From the NCBI GenBank assembly GCA_964017185.1, contig OZ024872.1, positions 39,252,188 through 39,316,187 on the forward strand: a stretch of 64,000 bases of DNA. Direction: 5' to 3'. Every line of letters starts with the position of its first letter. Position 1 is the stretch's first letter. This DNA is from Rugalucina vietnamica. Taxonomy: Eukaryota > Mollusca > Bivalvia > Lucinida > Lucinidae. Made by a program: the position numbers and the translations under genes. Positions 44,185 to 53,991 of the stretch are shown here, one piece after another. The notes under the pieces were generated by a model. That model saw nothing but the letters and a program-made list of their open reading frames with translations, was not told the DNA's origin and made no database searches.

Positions 44185-44783
44185 ATCATTAACCGTTTTA
44201 ATCATTTATTATAAATTTTAAATGCTGTGGACATTGCGGGACGGTCTAAATGGTCCGGGATGTCCGCAAGATTTTTTTATTGAAACTGTAGCTATTAAAA
44301 CTGTTAATTACTATGAATAATGTCATGTAAACTCACTGAAGAGTTAAAAATTACCGTTGAAATGCAATGATTTGAACGACAGAATTACAATTGTGTAAAC
44401 ATGGAAGAAATTGTGACCAAACGGTCAAACATGTTTTATTATAAACAGACATTCGTGGTTTGTGGGTCATATGGTCATTATGTTTATAATTTGCTAGATT
44501 TATCGCATTAATAAAGCATAATCGATGGGTATTTTATCGGTTTAAAGAGAAAAACATTTTACGGACATATTGGGTCTGCGGACATTTCGGTCCATTTGGG
44601 GCGTCCCGGAATGTCCGCAAGGAATTTTTTCTAAGTTCTTTTTTCGTTTTTATGAAAATTATTTCCCCGAATTTTTGCATTTAATAGACTTATTTAATGA
44701 TAATTTATGTTTTTATACATTTTTAAAACAACTTAATTTTTTGCGGACATTCCGGTCCCCTACAGACGTTGACCTCTTCCTAA
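44185..44783 (-). repeat. GCGGACATT-family repeat, right inverted arm
   Basis: The inverse of 39627-40230 over its whole length, ending at ACATTCCGGTCCCCTACAGA. It has a few small indels relative to the left arm. The 76-codon plus ORF at 44570 is repeat-derived. Confidence 0.85.
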
Positions 44784-45091
44784 GTACGATGTGCTTTTAG
44801 TACCTATGAAATATCCTGTGCTGTTTGTTACAAGGGGCACCTAAAAGGCCGTATTGGGTGTCTAATCACAGTTTTTGCTAAAACACCAACCTGTCAACAT
44901 CTCTCAGTGCTATCTAATATACATCACTCAGATTGGATAAAAGTTACCTCATCTTATCCGCAGATTAAATATTACTGGTATTCCAATAGGCTGATAATTA
45001 CCTGGAGCAATACTTAAGCCACACCCACTAAAATTTAAACGGATAATCTTAGACAATACAATTCTTGCCGGATAGGGTCAGAGAGCTTCTA
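44784..45091. other. Unassigned stretch
   Basis: Nothing supported. Confidence 0.3.
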
Positions 45092-45255
45092 AAGAAGCTA
45101 AAGTGGTACCACTCTTTATTCGATTTATGACCTCTGCTGGTGCAATCCAGAGATCAAAGGACCGTCATAATGAGGTGATTATCTCATCCCTGTAGGGGCT
45201 AATAAAGAGGCCCTGAAAGGATAATACCTTTGGTGCCACGGTTAATTCAGTATTT
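45092..45255 (+). repeat. Dispersed module L, copy 1
   Basis: GTGGTACCACT(C/G)TTTATTCG, GACCGTCATAATGAGGTGAT and AGGATAATACCT recur at 45868-46020 in the same order. Confidence 0.75.
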
Positions 45256-45433
45256 TTTTTAACAGATGAAAAACTTGAGATATTTATTCTGTACTTCATC
45301 CATTTTATTATCTGAATTAACCTCTAAAGTGTTTGTGAAATTTAGGAGGCTCCCTTACGTATATAGGTTTTAACATACAGCAAGAACTGTGTACAGGATT
45401 TGTCTTCAGAGTTATTGTGTATATTTGTTTTGT

Positions 45434-45435
<2 letters not shown>

Positions 45436-45481
<46 letters not shown>
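45436..45481. repeat. Poly(T) run of about 46
   Basis: An uninterrupted T tract. A minus-strand poly(A) retroelement tail is possible, but no body was recognised. Confidence 0.95.
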
Positions 45482-45482
<1 letters not shown>

Positions 45483-45628
45483 TTTTTCGAGCTACATGGA
45501 AAATTCCATATCCTTATTCAGAAACATTTTTTCTCATTTTTGGCAGAGCAATAATGGCACTGTTCAGCCTGTGTGGTAACGGTCATAATCTGCCATCTGG
45601 AATTAGGGACTATAAGAATCTTACATGA

Positions 45629-45743
45629 GTGTCAGGTATGGAAAGCCAAATCTGCCCGGAGGATCACAGTTTGGCATCGCGAGACTCGCTGAGCGATGCC
45701 AAACTGTGACCCGAGGACACATTTATCTATCCATACCTGACAC
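45629..45743. repeat. Foldback hairpin with two paired blocks
   Basis: GTGTCAGGTATGGA at the left pairs with TCCATACCTGACAC at the right. Inside, TCACAGTTTGGCATCGC pairs with GCGATGCCAAACTGTGA around the loop GAGACTCGCTGA. An unpaired interior of about 20 bp separates the blocks on each side. Confidence 0.85.
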
Positions 45744-45856
45744 GCATGATGGATCCTTTTTCTTGCACTCCGTAACTGGACGAAGCTTGATTTTCATACT
45801 AAATATATTTACCTAGAAAAACGGTTTGATGCCAGTGTGCGCTTAAAGACCTACTT

Positions 45857-46035
45857 CTGAAGAAGCTAAAAGTGGTACCACTGTTTATTCGGTTAATGAC
45901 CTCTTATTTTGCATTATGGTCCTTAGGTCAAAGGACTGTCATAATGAGGTGATTATCACATCTCTGCAGGGGGTCATAAAGAAGACCTAGAGGATAATAC
46001 CTGTAGTTCCACTGTTTATTGATTTTATGGTCCCC
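45857..46035 (+). repeat. Dispersed module L, copy 2
   Basis: Direct copy of 45092-45255, separated by the poly(T) tract and the hairpin. AGTGGTACCACTGTTTATTC and GACTGTCATAATGAGGTGAT are conserved. Confidence 0.75.
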
Positions 46036-46364
46036 GATAACCTGTGCAATAAAACTTCACCCCTTTGCAATCAATATTGATTTTTCCTGTTTTGGCCCCT
46101 TCCTGTATTCTGAGTCTTTGTCAGGGCACTAGGTTTTCTATTGTCCTGCCCCTAATCTAATGACCCTCAATAGACATGGGAATATGTCTTTAACGAAGAA
46201 ATTACGTGACGTCCTGTACAACCAATGTTAAAAAGAACACTTGAATGCAGGGTGAGCCTGGGGTTAGACAACAAGGGTGAGATAAGAATTTCTCACATAA
46301 GGTAAGATGTAGGATTTCTTTATCTGGTGTGCAAGAAACAACTTATACTTCCTATGACTAAAAA
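46036..46364. other. Unassigned stretch
   Basis: Nothing supported. Confidence 0.3.
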
Positions 46365-46610
46365 AACACACTGTGTCACACTTATTGACTACCGGATGGA
46401 CAAGCGTAACTGATTAATCGCTTTTTTTTTCATGAATAAAGATTATGTGACAGACCTTAGAATGACAAAGTGTAATCGACCTATCGGTCTTTACCATGAA
46501 TAGAGATTATGCGTTGTCAACGACAATTTATTGTACAATGTCCTATTGTTTTACATTAGCATACAATGATGCACATTGTATCTGTTGTCTATTATGTCAG
46601 AAACAAACTT
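46365..46610 (+). repeat. Dispersed module E, copy 2
   Basis: CATGAATAAAGATTATGTGACAG and AGCATACAATGATGC match 16425-16560. A MITE family A copy begins right after it. Confidence 0.6.
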
Positions 46611-46611
46611 A

Positions 46612-46815
46612 CATTACGAAAACTTGCCCATGCAATATATAGAGATTTTTTCCTTCAGTGAAATTTGAAAATTTCATTATAAAAACTTTGATATTTTTCT
46701 TATTTTTGTTCAAAACATAGATTGTGGGCACACGTTAGAACCGCCTCGGCGAGGCGGTTCTAACGAGTGCCCACAATGTATGTTTTGGAGCAAAAATAAG
46801 AAAAATAGGTAATGC
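46612..46815 (+). mobile_element. MITE family A, right end lost
   Basis: CATTACGAAAACTTGCCCAT starts the element. The central hairpin CGTTAGAACCGCCTCGGCGA...GTTCTAACG is intact. It stops after AAAAATAGGTAATGCTTGC, short of the usual right terminus, a few bases before a PLE tail begins. Confidence 0.8.
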
Positions 46816-46825
46816 TTGCTCTGAC

Positions 46826-47125
46826 TTAAAGCTATCGAGTATAGTTGGTTAGGGCTGGAGCTTCTTGTTTGGTGCTTGGCCCATCTTGGTTCGACTGGTG
46901 TTTTGCTTTTGATTCATTGTTTGGCGCTCAGGGATCTCCATCGTCGGGCAGATTATTGTATCTTTGAGTCCTCGTTTTTGATTCATCATGGTGTTCATTA
47001 TGATTTATTTGTTTGGCCTTCATGATTCATTGAATAGTTAGAGATTCACCACGAGGATCGAACAACTAATTAATGTTGTGAGTCACTACAGAAGCTAAGG
47101 ATGAGGTTACGGCTTTGTAAAATAG
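46826..47125 (+). mobile_element. PLE 3' region fragment, truncated on both sides
   Basis: CTTAAAGCTAT...GGTTAGGGCTGGAGCTTCTT matches the start of the 3' UTR at 55391, and GATCTCCATCGTCGGGCAG and GAGATTCACCACGAGGA follow. It breaks off soon after AGGATGAGGTTACGG, before the conserved hairpin, so its 3' end is missing, unlike the other copies. Confidence 0.75.
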
Positions 47126-47585
47126 ATTTGTATAAATTTTGGAACATTCGGCCTATACAATGAAAAGTGAAAAATGGGGATAAATGAAATTTGGAAACAA
47201 GGTGGATATCTGAAAGTTTGTAAAATGCATTCATTTAATTCATTAGTGTCCGTGTCATTTCTAATGCCATTTGCATACGGCTTTTCTCAAAAATCATTCA
47301 GACATTTGCAACCATTATCCAATTTTTCATGAAAGCTTACTAGATAGAACATGGTATGAGAAAGTTGTTACAAAAATGTGACCAAGATGATTGTTACACC
47401 AATTTATGATAAAAAGATGATCCAATGCTTTGTGTTAGGTTATTACTTATCTTTATAAGTGTTCGATAAATGAAAGAACCCAGAAGACATGTACGAAATG
47501 AAGGTCAGTTTGACTGATTTCATCAGTGGGCCTCTAAACTAATATCGACCTTATGTGGCCATACTTTTTAACGGCATGGCTCAAC
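47126..47585. other. Unassigned stretch
   Basis: Nothing supported. Confidence 0.35.
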
Positions 47586-47810
47586 TGAGCCGTGTCATGA
47601 GAAAATCGGATTTTCGCCTATGCGAAAAGAGAGGCGCAGATCAGATGTGCAGCTGATCAATGCCTTTGTTTTCGCTACACGAATAGTACAATTCCTTTCT
47701 TTCCAAAATCCAAAACTTCAAGCTTCTGGCTATCTACTGTAGCTGCACAGGCCGGTATGTGTCAGACTTGGTCAAAAACCCGAAGACCGGTTTTCATGTG
47801 TCGCGGCTCA
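47586..47810 (+). mobile_element. TGAGCC-type MITE
   Basis: TGAGCCGTGTCATGAGAAAA and the inverse TTTTCATGTGTCGCGGCTCA are its ends. CTATGCGAAAAGAGAGGCGC and GTGCAGCTGATCAATGCC mark a shortened central hairpin, and CTGCACAGGCCGGTATGTGT follows. Confidence 0.85.
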
Positions 47811-47817
47811 ACTATAG

Positions 47818-48096
47818 CATCAGGAAAACATGTCCGTGTAATTAATATCCCCTTAAACCCCACTTTTATATAGTAAAACTGGGGTATTAAGGGGTATACT
47901 TATTTTTCTTATTTTTGCTCCAAAACATAGAATGTGGGTACTCGTTAGAACCGCCTCGGCGAGGCGGTTCTAACGTGTATCCACAATCTATGTTTAGAGC
48001 AAAAATAAGAAAAATATCAAAGTTTTTGTACTGAAAATTTTCATTTTTTACATCTTTTAAAATCTCTGTATATTGCTAGGGTATGCTATCGTAATG
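47818..48096 (-). mobile_element. MITE family A, minus orientation, complete
   Basis: Reading the minus strand, CATTACGATAGCATACCC is a worn left end. The central CGTTAGAACCGCCTCGGCGA hairpin and the CAGTTTTACTATATAAAAGT segment are intact, and the right end is ACATGTTTTCCTGATG. It lies 7 bp from the preceding MITE. Confidence 0.8.
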
Positions 48097-48149
48097 GGAA
48101 GGTTCAACCGCTTTTGTCTCAAGAGACATCTAATTTCTTCGACATTCTG

Positions 48150-48217
48150 TAGTTTCCTAACAAGGAAACCTTAGGCCAATCTCCTCAATTAAGCCTAATT
48201 ACAAAGTCTTATCATCT
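48150..48217 (+). repeat. Module D, copy 2, left part
   Basis: CCAATCTCCTCAATTAAGCC and TAATTACAAAGTCTTATCAT match 16885-16915 and 51865-51895. It is interrupted here by a MITE. Confidence 0.65.
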
Positions 48218-48490
48218 CATTATGAAAACATGCCCATGCAAAATACTGTGATTTTTAAAATTGTAAAAAATTTTCAGTAGAAAATTTTCGATATTTTTCT
48301 TATTTTTGCTCAAAACCTAGATTGTGGGTACACGTTAGAACCGCCTCGCCGAGGCGGTTCTAACGAGTACCGACAATCTATGTTTTGGAGCAAAAATAAG
48401 AAAAATAGGTATACCCCTGCAAACCCCAGTTTTACTATATAAAAGTGGGGTTTTATGGGGTATTCATTGCATGGACATGTTTTCCTGAAG
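48218..48490 (+). mobile_element. MITE family A, complete, flanked by 22-bp direct repeats
   Basis: CATTATGAAAACATGCCCAT starts it, and CATGGACATGTTTTCCTGA ends it. The centre is CGTTAGAACCGCCTCGCCGA plus its complement. TAATT(A/T)CAAAGTCTTATCATCT occurs on both sides (48196-48217 and 48491-48512) with one mismatch. That is much longer than the roughly 8-bp flanks suggested by other copies. Confidence 0.85.
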
Positions 48491-48512
48491 TAATTTCAAA
48501 GTCTTATCATCT

Positions 48513-48730
48513 TATGACACCACATTATCTTGGTAAATATGCCTTTAATGAAATATTGTTTGTAATTGATGCTGATAAATCGGTCTTTTACACGCATGGG
48601 GGTTATTGTCCATGATTATTTTATTTCATTTACCATCAACAAATAAAATTCTTTAATAGTTGCCACATGCAAGCGTAGTTGTCACTAGTTGTTATCCATC
48701 GGTTAAACGTAACTGATAAATTAAATGCTA
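48513..48730 (+). repeat. Module D, copy 2, right part
   Basis: GATAAATCGGTCTTTTACAC, CATTTACCAT and GTTATCCATCGGTT match 17005-17155 in order. Confidence 0.6.
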
Positions 48731-48863
48731 AATTTAAATACTCGTAATAAGCGTTAAAGTTTTAAAGAATACTGTCATAAGTTAGTTAGGAATAAAGGCT
48801 TAATCTTATCACCAGGGATCACTTAAAACACGAGAGAACATTCCTAAGCTTTGTTAGAACACA

Positions 48864-48994
48864 ATCAGGAAAACATGTCCATGAAAAGTATACCCCCTTA
48901 AAATCAGCTTTTATATAGTAAACTGGGGTATACAGGGGTAACGTGTTCCCACGATTCATTTTTTGACAAAAAATAGGAAAATATCAAAAGCTTC

Positions 48995-48998
<4 letters not shown>
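48864..48998 (-). mobile_element. MITE family A, minus orientation, truncated at a poly(A) tract
   Basis: ATCAGGAAAACATGTCCATG and TTTATATAGTAAACTGGGG keep the right third of the family on the minus strand. It ends abruptly at the A tract. Confidence 0.75.
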
Positions 48999-49038
<40 letters not shown>

Positions 49039-49078
49039 CGATGTGCATGTATTGTTGTTTTTTTTTGTTTGTTTGTTC

Positions 49079-49113
<35 letters not shown>
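48999..49113. repeat. Poly(A) then poly(T) pair
   Basis: About 39 A (48999-49037) are followed 42 bp later by about 34 T (49080-49113). The two could pair as a hairpin. They may be two converging retroelement tails, but no bodies are recognisable. Confidence 0.9.
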
Positions 49114-49114
<1 letters not shown>

Positions 49115-49489
49115 TTTTTTTTTGAAATGTCATTTACTTGTTCTGGATTTGGACATACGATTGACATGTGGTCGTCTTTGTGTAGGACAAATTATATACA
49201 TGTACATGTAATACGGACAGGATTATAGGCTGCCGTGACAGTTACTGCAAGAACATTGTATTTTAGATCTCACCTTACGCCTTATTCCAAGAGCGGTGTC
49301 AATTAAACCAAATGATGCGTAAAACTGAATGCTGTCTTTGGTAAGTATTGAATATAATTTGTGATTTGTCGGAACAATCAACCCGTAGCTAGTGCTCCAA
49401 TCTAGTGCCTGGTGGAAAAGGGCAAGATACAGTATTAAGATATGCATTGTGAACATATTACTAATACTTCGACAACGCACAATTTTAAT
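49114..49489. other. Unassigned stretch
   Basis: Nothing supported. An 85-codon minus ORF (49223-49480) has no domain. Confidence 0.35.
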
Positions 49490-49895
49490 GGTGTGCTATA
49501 TAGATAGATATGCAAATTTCCAACTCGGTAGTTGGTGAAGTTAGTAAGTGTCGCATATATAGCACAGTAAACCACCCTTGGCGGATGAGCATGCTTTTCC
49601 ACCGAAGAGGTTTAGCTGTTTCCGGTTTTGCTCACGTAACTTTTGGTTGCAACGTTGGGATAATGACAAGCAAGTGCCAGACCATGTAGATCACAGGCCA
49701 AGACTCGGGACGAGTCTTCTCGGAGGGGGAATAAGTGTAACGGTGTGCTATAAATAGATATGCAAATTTCCAACTCAGTAGTTGGTGAAGTTATTAAGTG
49801 AAGCATATATAGCACTATAGCACAGTAAACCAACCTTGGCGGATGAGCCACCGACCGGGTTTAGCTGTTGCTGGTACGGGTCACGTTGCGCAGTA
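49490..49895 (+). repeat. 251-bp direct duplication
   Basis: AGATATGCAAATTTCCAACT, AGTTGGTGAAGTTA, AGCATATATAGCAC and CTTGGCGGATGAGC recur from 49505 to 49755 with a period of about 251 bp. The second unit carries a small extra AGCACTATAGCAC duplication. Confidence 0.8.
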
Positions 49896-49914
49896 TTGAC
49901 AATCGCAGTTAAAA

Positions 49915-50209
49915 CTCGGGGGGGGGGGGGGGGGTAACTACCTATATATGACGTAGTGGGGATGTGCCGCCCGAATAGCCCCCTTTTTCAGCCTCGCCAG
50001 ATATATGAATGGGTTACCTTTTTCAAGTCAAAATATATGAATGGCCCCATTTTTCCATATTTAGTCTATGGATGACCAAATTTTTCGGACATCCATGTTT
50101 GAGAGCACTTTTTTGCTGACATACACAGCTCAGAAAGTCGAAATATCTGTATATTACTGTGTATTGGTCAAAATTTTGTACAATCAAATATATGAATGGG
50201 TCGCTTTTT

Positions 50210-50243
<34 letters not shown>

Positions 50244-50619
50244 ATTCAGTTTTACGTCCCTTTCAAGATTATTTCAGCTCATATGAGACGGGCCAATCAG
50301 TAGGTGGGGCGAAAACGGGAGAACCCCGAGAAAAACCACCTGGCACACCCGCAAGCAGAACTTGGCTTGTCTCACATGTGGCCAGAGCGAAACTCGAACC
50401 TACTCGAGACACAGCGGTGAGATGATCGAGTGATTAAGAAACAGCGCTCTTAACCGCTCGGCCACGGGGGCCGCCGTCGCTTTTTTCGAAGGCATGATAT
50501 ATGAAAGGGTTCCTTTTTTCGATTACCAGTTATATGAATGGGGTATGTTTTAAAGTATCGGGCGGCACGTCCGTACCAAAATTACCTCCGAGTTACCCCC
50601 CCCCCCCCCCCCCCGAGAG
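49915..50619. mobile_element. G-run/C-run TIR element hosting a SINE
   Basis: Left CTCGGGG(n)GTAACT...TGTGCCGCCCGA and right TCGGGCGGCACGT...AGTTACCCC(n)GAGAG are inverted repeats of about 55-60 bp. TTAAAA on both sides (49909-49914 and 50620-50625) is a likely 6-bp target duplication. The interior repeats ATATATGAATGGG-type words. About 430 bp remains once the inserted SINE is removed. There is no transposase. Confidence 0.75.
50212..50475 (-). mobile_element. tRNA-derived SINE, apparently full length
   Basis: On the minus strand the head has an RNA polymerase III box A TGGCCGAGCGG (50454-50464) and box B GGTTCGAGTTTC (about 50389-50400). The spacing suits a tRNA with a long variable arm (Leu/Ser class). 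A central GTTTTTCTCGGGGTTCTCCC segment resembles the conserved domain of metazoan MetaSINEs (from memory). A poly(A) tail of about 30 ends the element (T run on plus). GTCGCTTTTTTC on both sides (50200-50211 and 50476-50487) is a clean 12-bp target duplication. Confidence 0.85.
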
Positions 50620-50733
50620 TTAAAATGGTAAAAGTAAGCAACTATCAGGAGCTGGAACTGGACCAAAGTCCCACCCTTTAGCCAAAATACATGCCAAGAC
50701 TGGCTTTGAACAATTTACTACAATTACATAATG

Positions 50734-51671
50734 CTGCTCTTACATAATATTATACCGAATACGATGCGAATGGACGGGGCGGGGCTTGTAGAAAAACATG
50801 TATTTGCGAAAACGTTAAGAATGCTCGCAGAAGCTTACAAATGTCTTAAGAATGTTGCATTTGATTGCCATCCACACTGCCGAATTCTTGAAAATGGCTT
50901 ACGAATGTTACGAACGCCTACAAATGTCGTCACAAATAATGCGAACGCCTTGCAAACACCTTACGAATTAAGCGACTGCGTTGCGAATGCTTGCCGAATT
51001 GTTTTCATTTGTCACTTATTCGCATGCAAAAATAGCAAACAATATCAATGTAAATCGAAATCGCCCGCAATGCCAAGGGGCATGGAAAAAATTATATCAT
51101 TACTGATCAAAGTCTACTCTTTGAAAACACACCACTTTGCTGTTTCTCGCAAATTGCGATTTACATAATGAAAAAGACAATTTTACTGTGCAAATCAAAA
51201 TTTCACGGGACTTTGATTTGTCAGACATACATTTATGAATAGCTTAAAGTTCAACACCATAAATAATGGCTTTTACTTGAAGGATATCGCCAGAATAAAT
51301 AAACTATGCTAAAATCTAAGTCTTGAATGTGAAAGTATTACGATTCTCTAGCGATTCCTTATGGAAATCGAAACTCAATAGAATTCAATGCTACCGAATC
51401 CTTACGAATGCCTTGCCATCGTTACAAATTTCTTGCGATCAATCAGAATTGTTTACGATTCTTTTACGAATGTTTTAAGAATTTGTTTTCCTTCCGAATT
51501 TTAGGAGCATGCTCCTAATTTTCGCAACAAGTTGAAATTTTCACCTAATGCTTAAACGAATGCTTGCAAATGCTACCGAATGCTACCGAATTTCTAGCGA
51601 GTAATACGAATTTGCGCAAAACTGCATTTGGAAGGGCATTCGCAATGCAAATTCGGTATATGTGAGAGCAG
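50734..51671. mobile_element. GAATGC-word TIR element
   Basis: CTGCTCTTACAT...ATACCGAAT at the left is inverted at the right as ATTCGGTATATGTGAGAGCAG. The interior is full of GCGAATG, TTACGAAT, CTTGCGAATGC and CCGAATT words on both strands, with a small palindrome GGAGCATGCTCC at 51504-51515. The 145-codon ORF at 50731-51168 runs through the words and resembles no protein, so I do not call it a gene. Confidence 0.7.
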
Positions 51672-51839
51672 TATAAAAATTACCTCTAAGTTCGGATGAC
51701 AAAAAACTGACACATGTTGCTGCTCCGTCTAACATTGTCGTCAAATCAGGTTTCCGGCACATTTCTTACGACACGACTCTTTTGAGGTTTCAATCAAGAT
51801 AAATTCCTCAATAAGACCTCCAATTTCATAATATTGTTA

Positions 51840-52067
51840 TTTCTTAAAATGAAAACATAAGGCCAATCATCTCGATTAAGCCTAATTACAAAGTCTGAAT
51901 AACCTATGAAATGTTTTCAAGTCTTATAGGCCTTTTGATGAATATTCGTGTAATAAACCATGTTGGTAAATCGGTCCTTTACATGCATGAAGGCTAATGT
52001 CCGTTGCAATAAGACGCCATTTACAATTCTGGTCAATTCTGTTCTACAATAATAATTTTGTCTAGCC
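51840..52067 (+). repeat. Module D, copy 3
   Basis: CCAATCATCTCGATTAAGCC, CTTATAGGCCTTTTGATGAA and CTTTACATGCATGAAGGCTA match copy 1. It is cut by the MITE at 52068. Confidence 0.65.
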
Positions 52068-52288
52068 ATTATGAAAACTTGCCCATGCAATATACAGATA
52101 TTTTTTTCAGCTGTAAAAATTGAAAATTCCTTGGAAAAAATGATATTTTTAATATTTATGCTCAAAACATTAATTGTTGTAATCTATGTTTTGGATCAAA
52201 AATACGAAAAATAGGTATACCCCTGTAAACACTAGTTTTACTAAATAAAAGTGGGATATAAGGGGGTACCACGGACTTGTTATCCTGA
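52068..52288 (+). mobile_element. MITE family A, without central G+C hairpin
   Basis: CATTATGAAAACTTGCCCAT starts it, and CGGACTTGTTATCCTGA ends it. The CGTTAGAACCGCC hairpin is absent, as in the copy at 6962-7182, so two subfamilies seem to exist. TGTCTA on both sides (about 52060 and 52289) may be a target duplication. Confidence 0.75.
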
Positions 52289-52305
52289 TGTCTATCGTCG
52301 CCGGT

Positions 52306-52400
52306 TGATAAAGGGTCACTGATGAGAGTTCGTTACCCGAAATTGCGCAATATGACCCATACTATCTCCATTTGAAGGTTTTCACTGCTTTAAGAGGATC
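52306..52400 (+). repeat. Dispersed module K, copy 2
   Basis: GGGTCACTGATGAGAGTTCG, ACCCGAAATTGCGCAATATG and CCATACTATCTCC align with 27808-27870. Confidence 0.6.
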
Positions 52401-52711
52401 TTTTATATTTTATTTGTTATTACTGCAGCTGGTGTTGTGTTGTGCGGTGGCCCTTAAATGTCTCCCCGTACATCATTCAAAGTGCAGACTATATTTTTCT
52501 TTAGTTATTTTTAGATCAGTAAGAATATTCAGAGTAAATCAGAAATCAGGAAAAAATCAGAAAAATAGACTTTTTGAAATATATTCGATTTCATTTATTC
52601 ACGGGATTGATCAAAATGTGTTTCAAACTGTAAATGTATTTATATGCTACTTGCCAAATAACAAAATTTAAAGGTAAAAAAAAAATAATATATGCATTCT
52701 AAGGCAAAATA

Positions 52712-52713
<2 letters not shown>

Positions 52714-52750
<37 letters not shown>
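52714..52750. repeat. Poly(T) run of about 37
   Basis: An uninterrupted T tract with no recognisable body beside it. Confidence 0.95.
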
Positions 52751-52756
<6 letters not shown>

Positions 52757-53840
52757 TACATATTTTTGAACATAATTGTCTAGTACATCTACGATGATAA
52801 ACTTAGAATGACAAAAAATGATTTTTGAAAAGGGAAACGATTATCATATAAGATAATGTATAAATTGATAGCTCTTTCCACGCTTTTTAAGCTGCTATAA
52901 GCATTTTCCCACACCCTACTCAAAGATGCATATCCCGGCATATAATCAAACCTCAGAAAAACTTTTTCAAATATGTTTTAAAGCATGTAATGTATAGACG
53001 TTTAGATGAGAAAATTGCCAATCTGATGATACCAAAATTATTAAATTTTCATATATATTAGATGAGATACAAGTCCCAAACCACCACTTGCTGTACATCG
53101 CGATCATATAGTCCCAACAATTAGTATGCTATAGTAACATTTTTTAAAAGCTTTAACTTAAATCTAAAACAATATTATTTCCCTTTCAATACTGACTGGA
53201 TCTGAGTCAGAAGAGGCCTTCTAGTTAGAGAATTTAAAACATCTGTTCAATAATTTATATTTTTAAATAAAACAGAACAAAGCAAGCAATTTCGATGAAT
53301 TCTTCTCGCTTCTTCTATTGATGACATATGCAAATTTCGTCTGCCATATGATTTTCATCACAATCTATGTTGTCTATTAGACCATCCAAATTTCACAAGA
53401 ACCAAATAACGATAACTCTTGCTTTTTGAGCCCATTACAGTTGTCTCATTTATTACTATCGAAACCCCTTAAATTGGTGTACTCGTTTTGTAAGTATACG
53501 AAAGTTGTCTTTTGCGTTAAGTTAAACTGCCTCAGAACTGAGTTGAATTTTTTATCCCAAATAGTCACGATTATTTAATTGTTAAACATTGATTAGTGTC
53601 TTGTCGTTGTACTTTGGCGGGGTCCGTCTCAAGTTGATTTGCCCCTCATATAGCCAACACTACTTCGAATTTTAGATTTCAAGTGTTAGTCATGTAGTTA
53701 GTGGTTATAAATGTAAATGTATGTTTTAAACACTTCTGCTTTGCCACAAAGCTTTAATGAATTATTAAATATCGAAGCTGTACTAAAGAAAACACTACGT
53801 GTAAATCTCCTCTACTTAAGATCGGCTTCTAAATATGTTG
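52751..53840. other. Unassigned stretch, the longest without recognised repeats
   Basis: No ORF above 60 codons and no terminal repeats. Its last 60 bp (AAAGAAAACACTACGTGTAA and following) resemble 57940-57985, so module H may begin here. Confidence 0.4.
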
Positions 53841-53991
53841 TAATTACCCGCTGAGCGACAGGTGGGTATGATATTTTCCTGACCTGTCCAGCCAAATGCA
53901 TGAACCGAGAGCCCGAAGGGCTCGAGGTGCATGTATTTGGATGGACAGGTCAGGAAAATATCATGCCCGCCTGTCGCGAAGCGGGTAATTA
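53841..53991. repeat. 151-bp foldback hairpin element, copy 2
   Basis: Same length and structure as 650-800, read on the opposite strand. The loop keeps GAGAGCCCGAAGGGCTC. The stem has slightly more mismatches (CAAATGCATGAACCG against GTGCATGTATTTGG). Confidence 0.8.

Noticed and set aside
50380..50475. Functional tRNA gene
   Set aside because: Box A and box B are present, but the sequence continues into a SINE body with a poly(A) tail and target duplication, and the acceptor stem does not close.
50731..51168. 145-codon ORF as a gene
   Set aside because: It lies in reiterated GAATGC words and begins in the terminal inverted repeat. No similarity to any protein family known to me.
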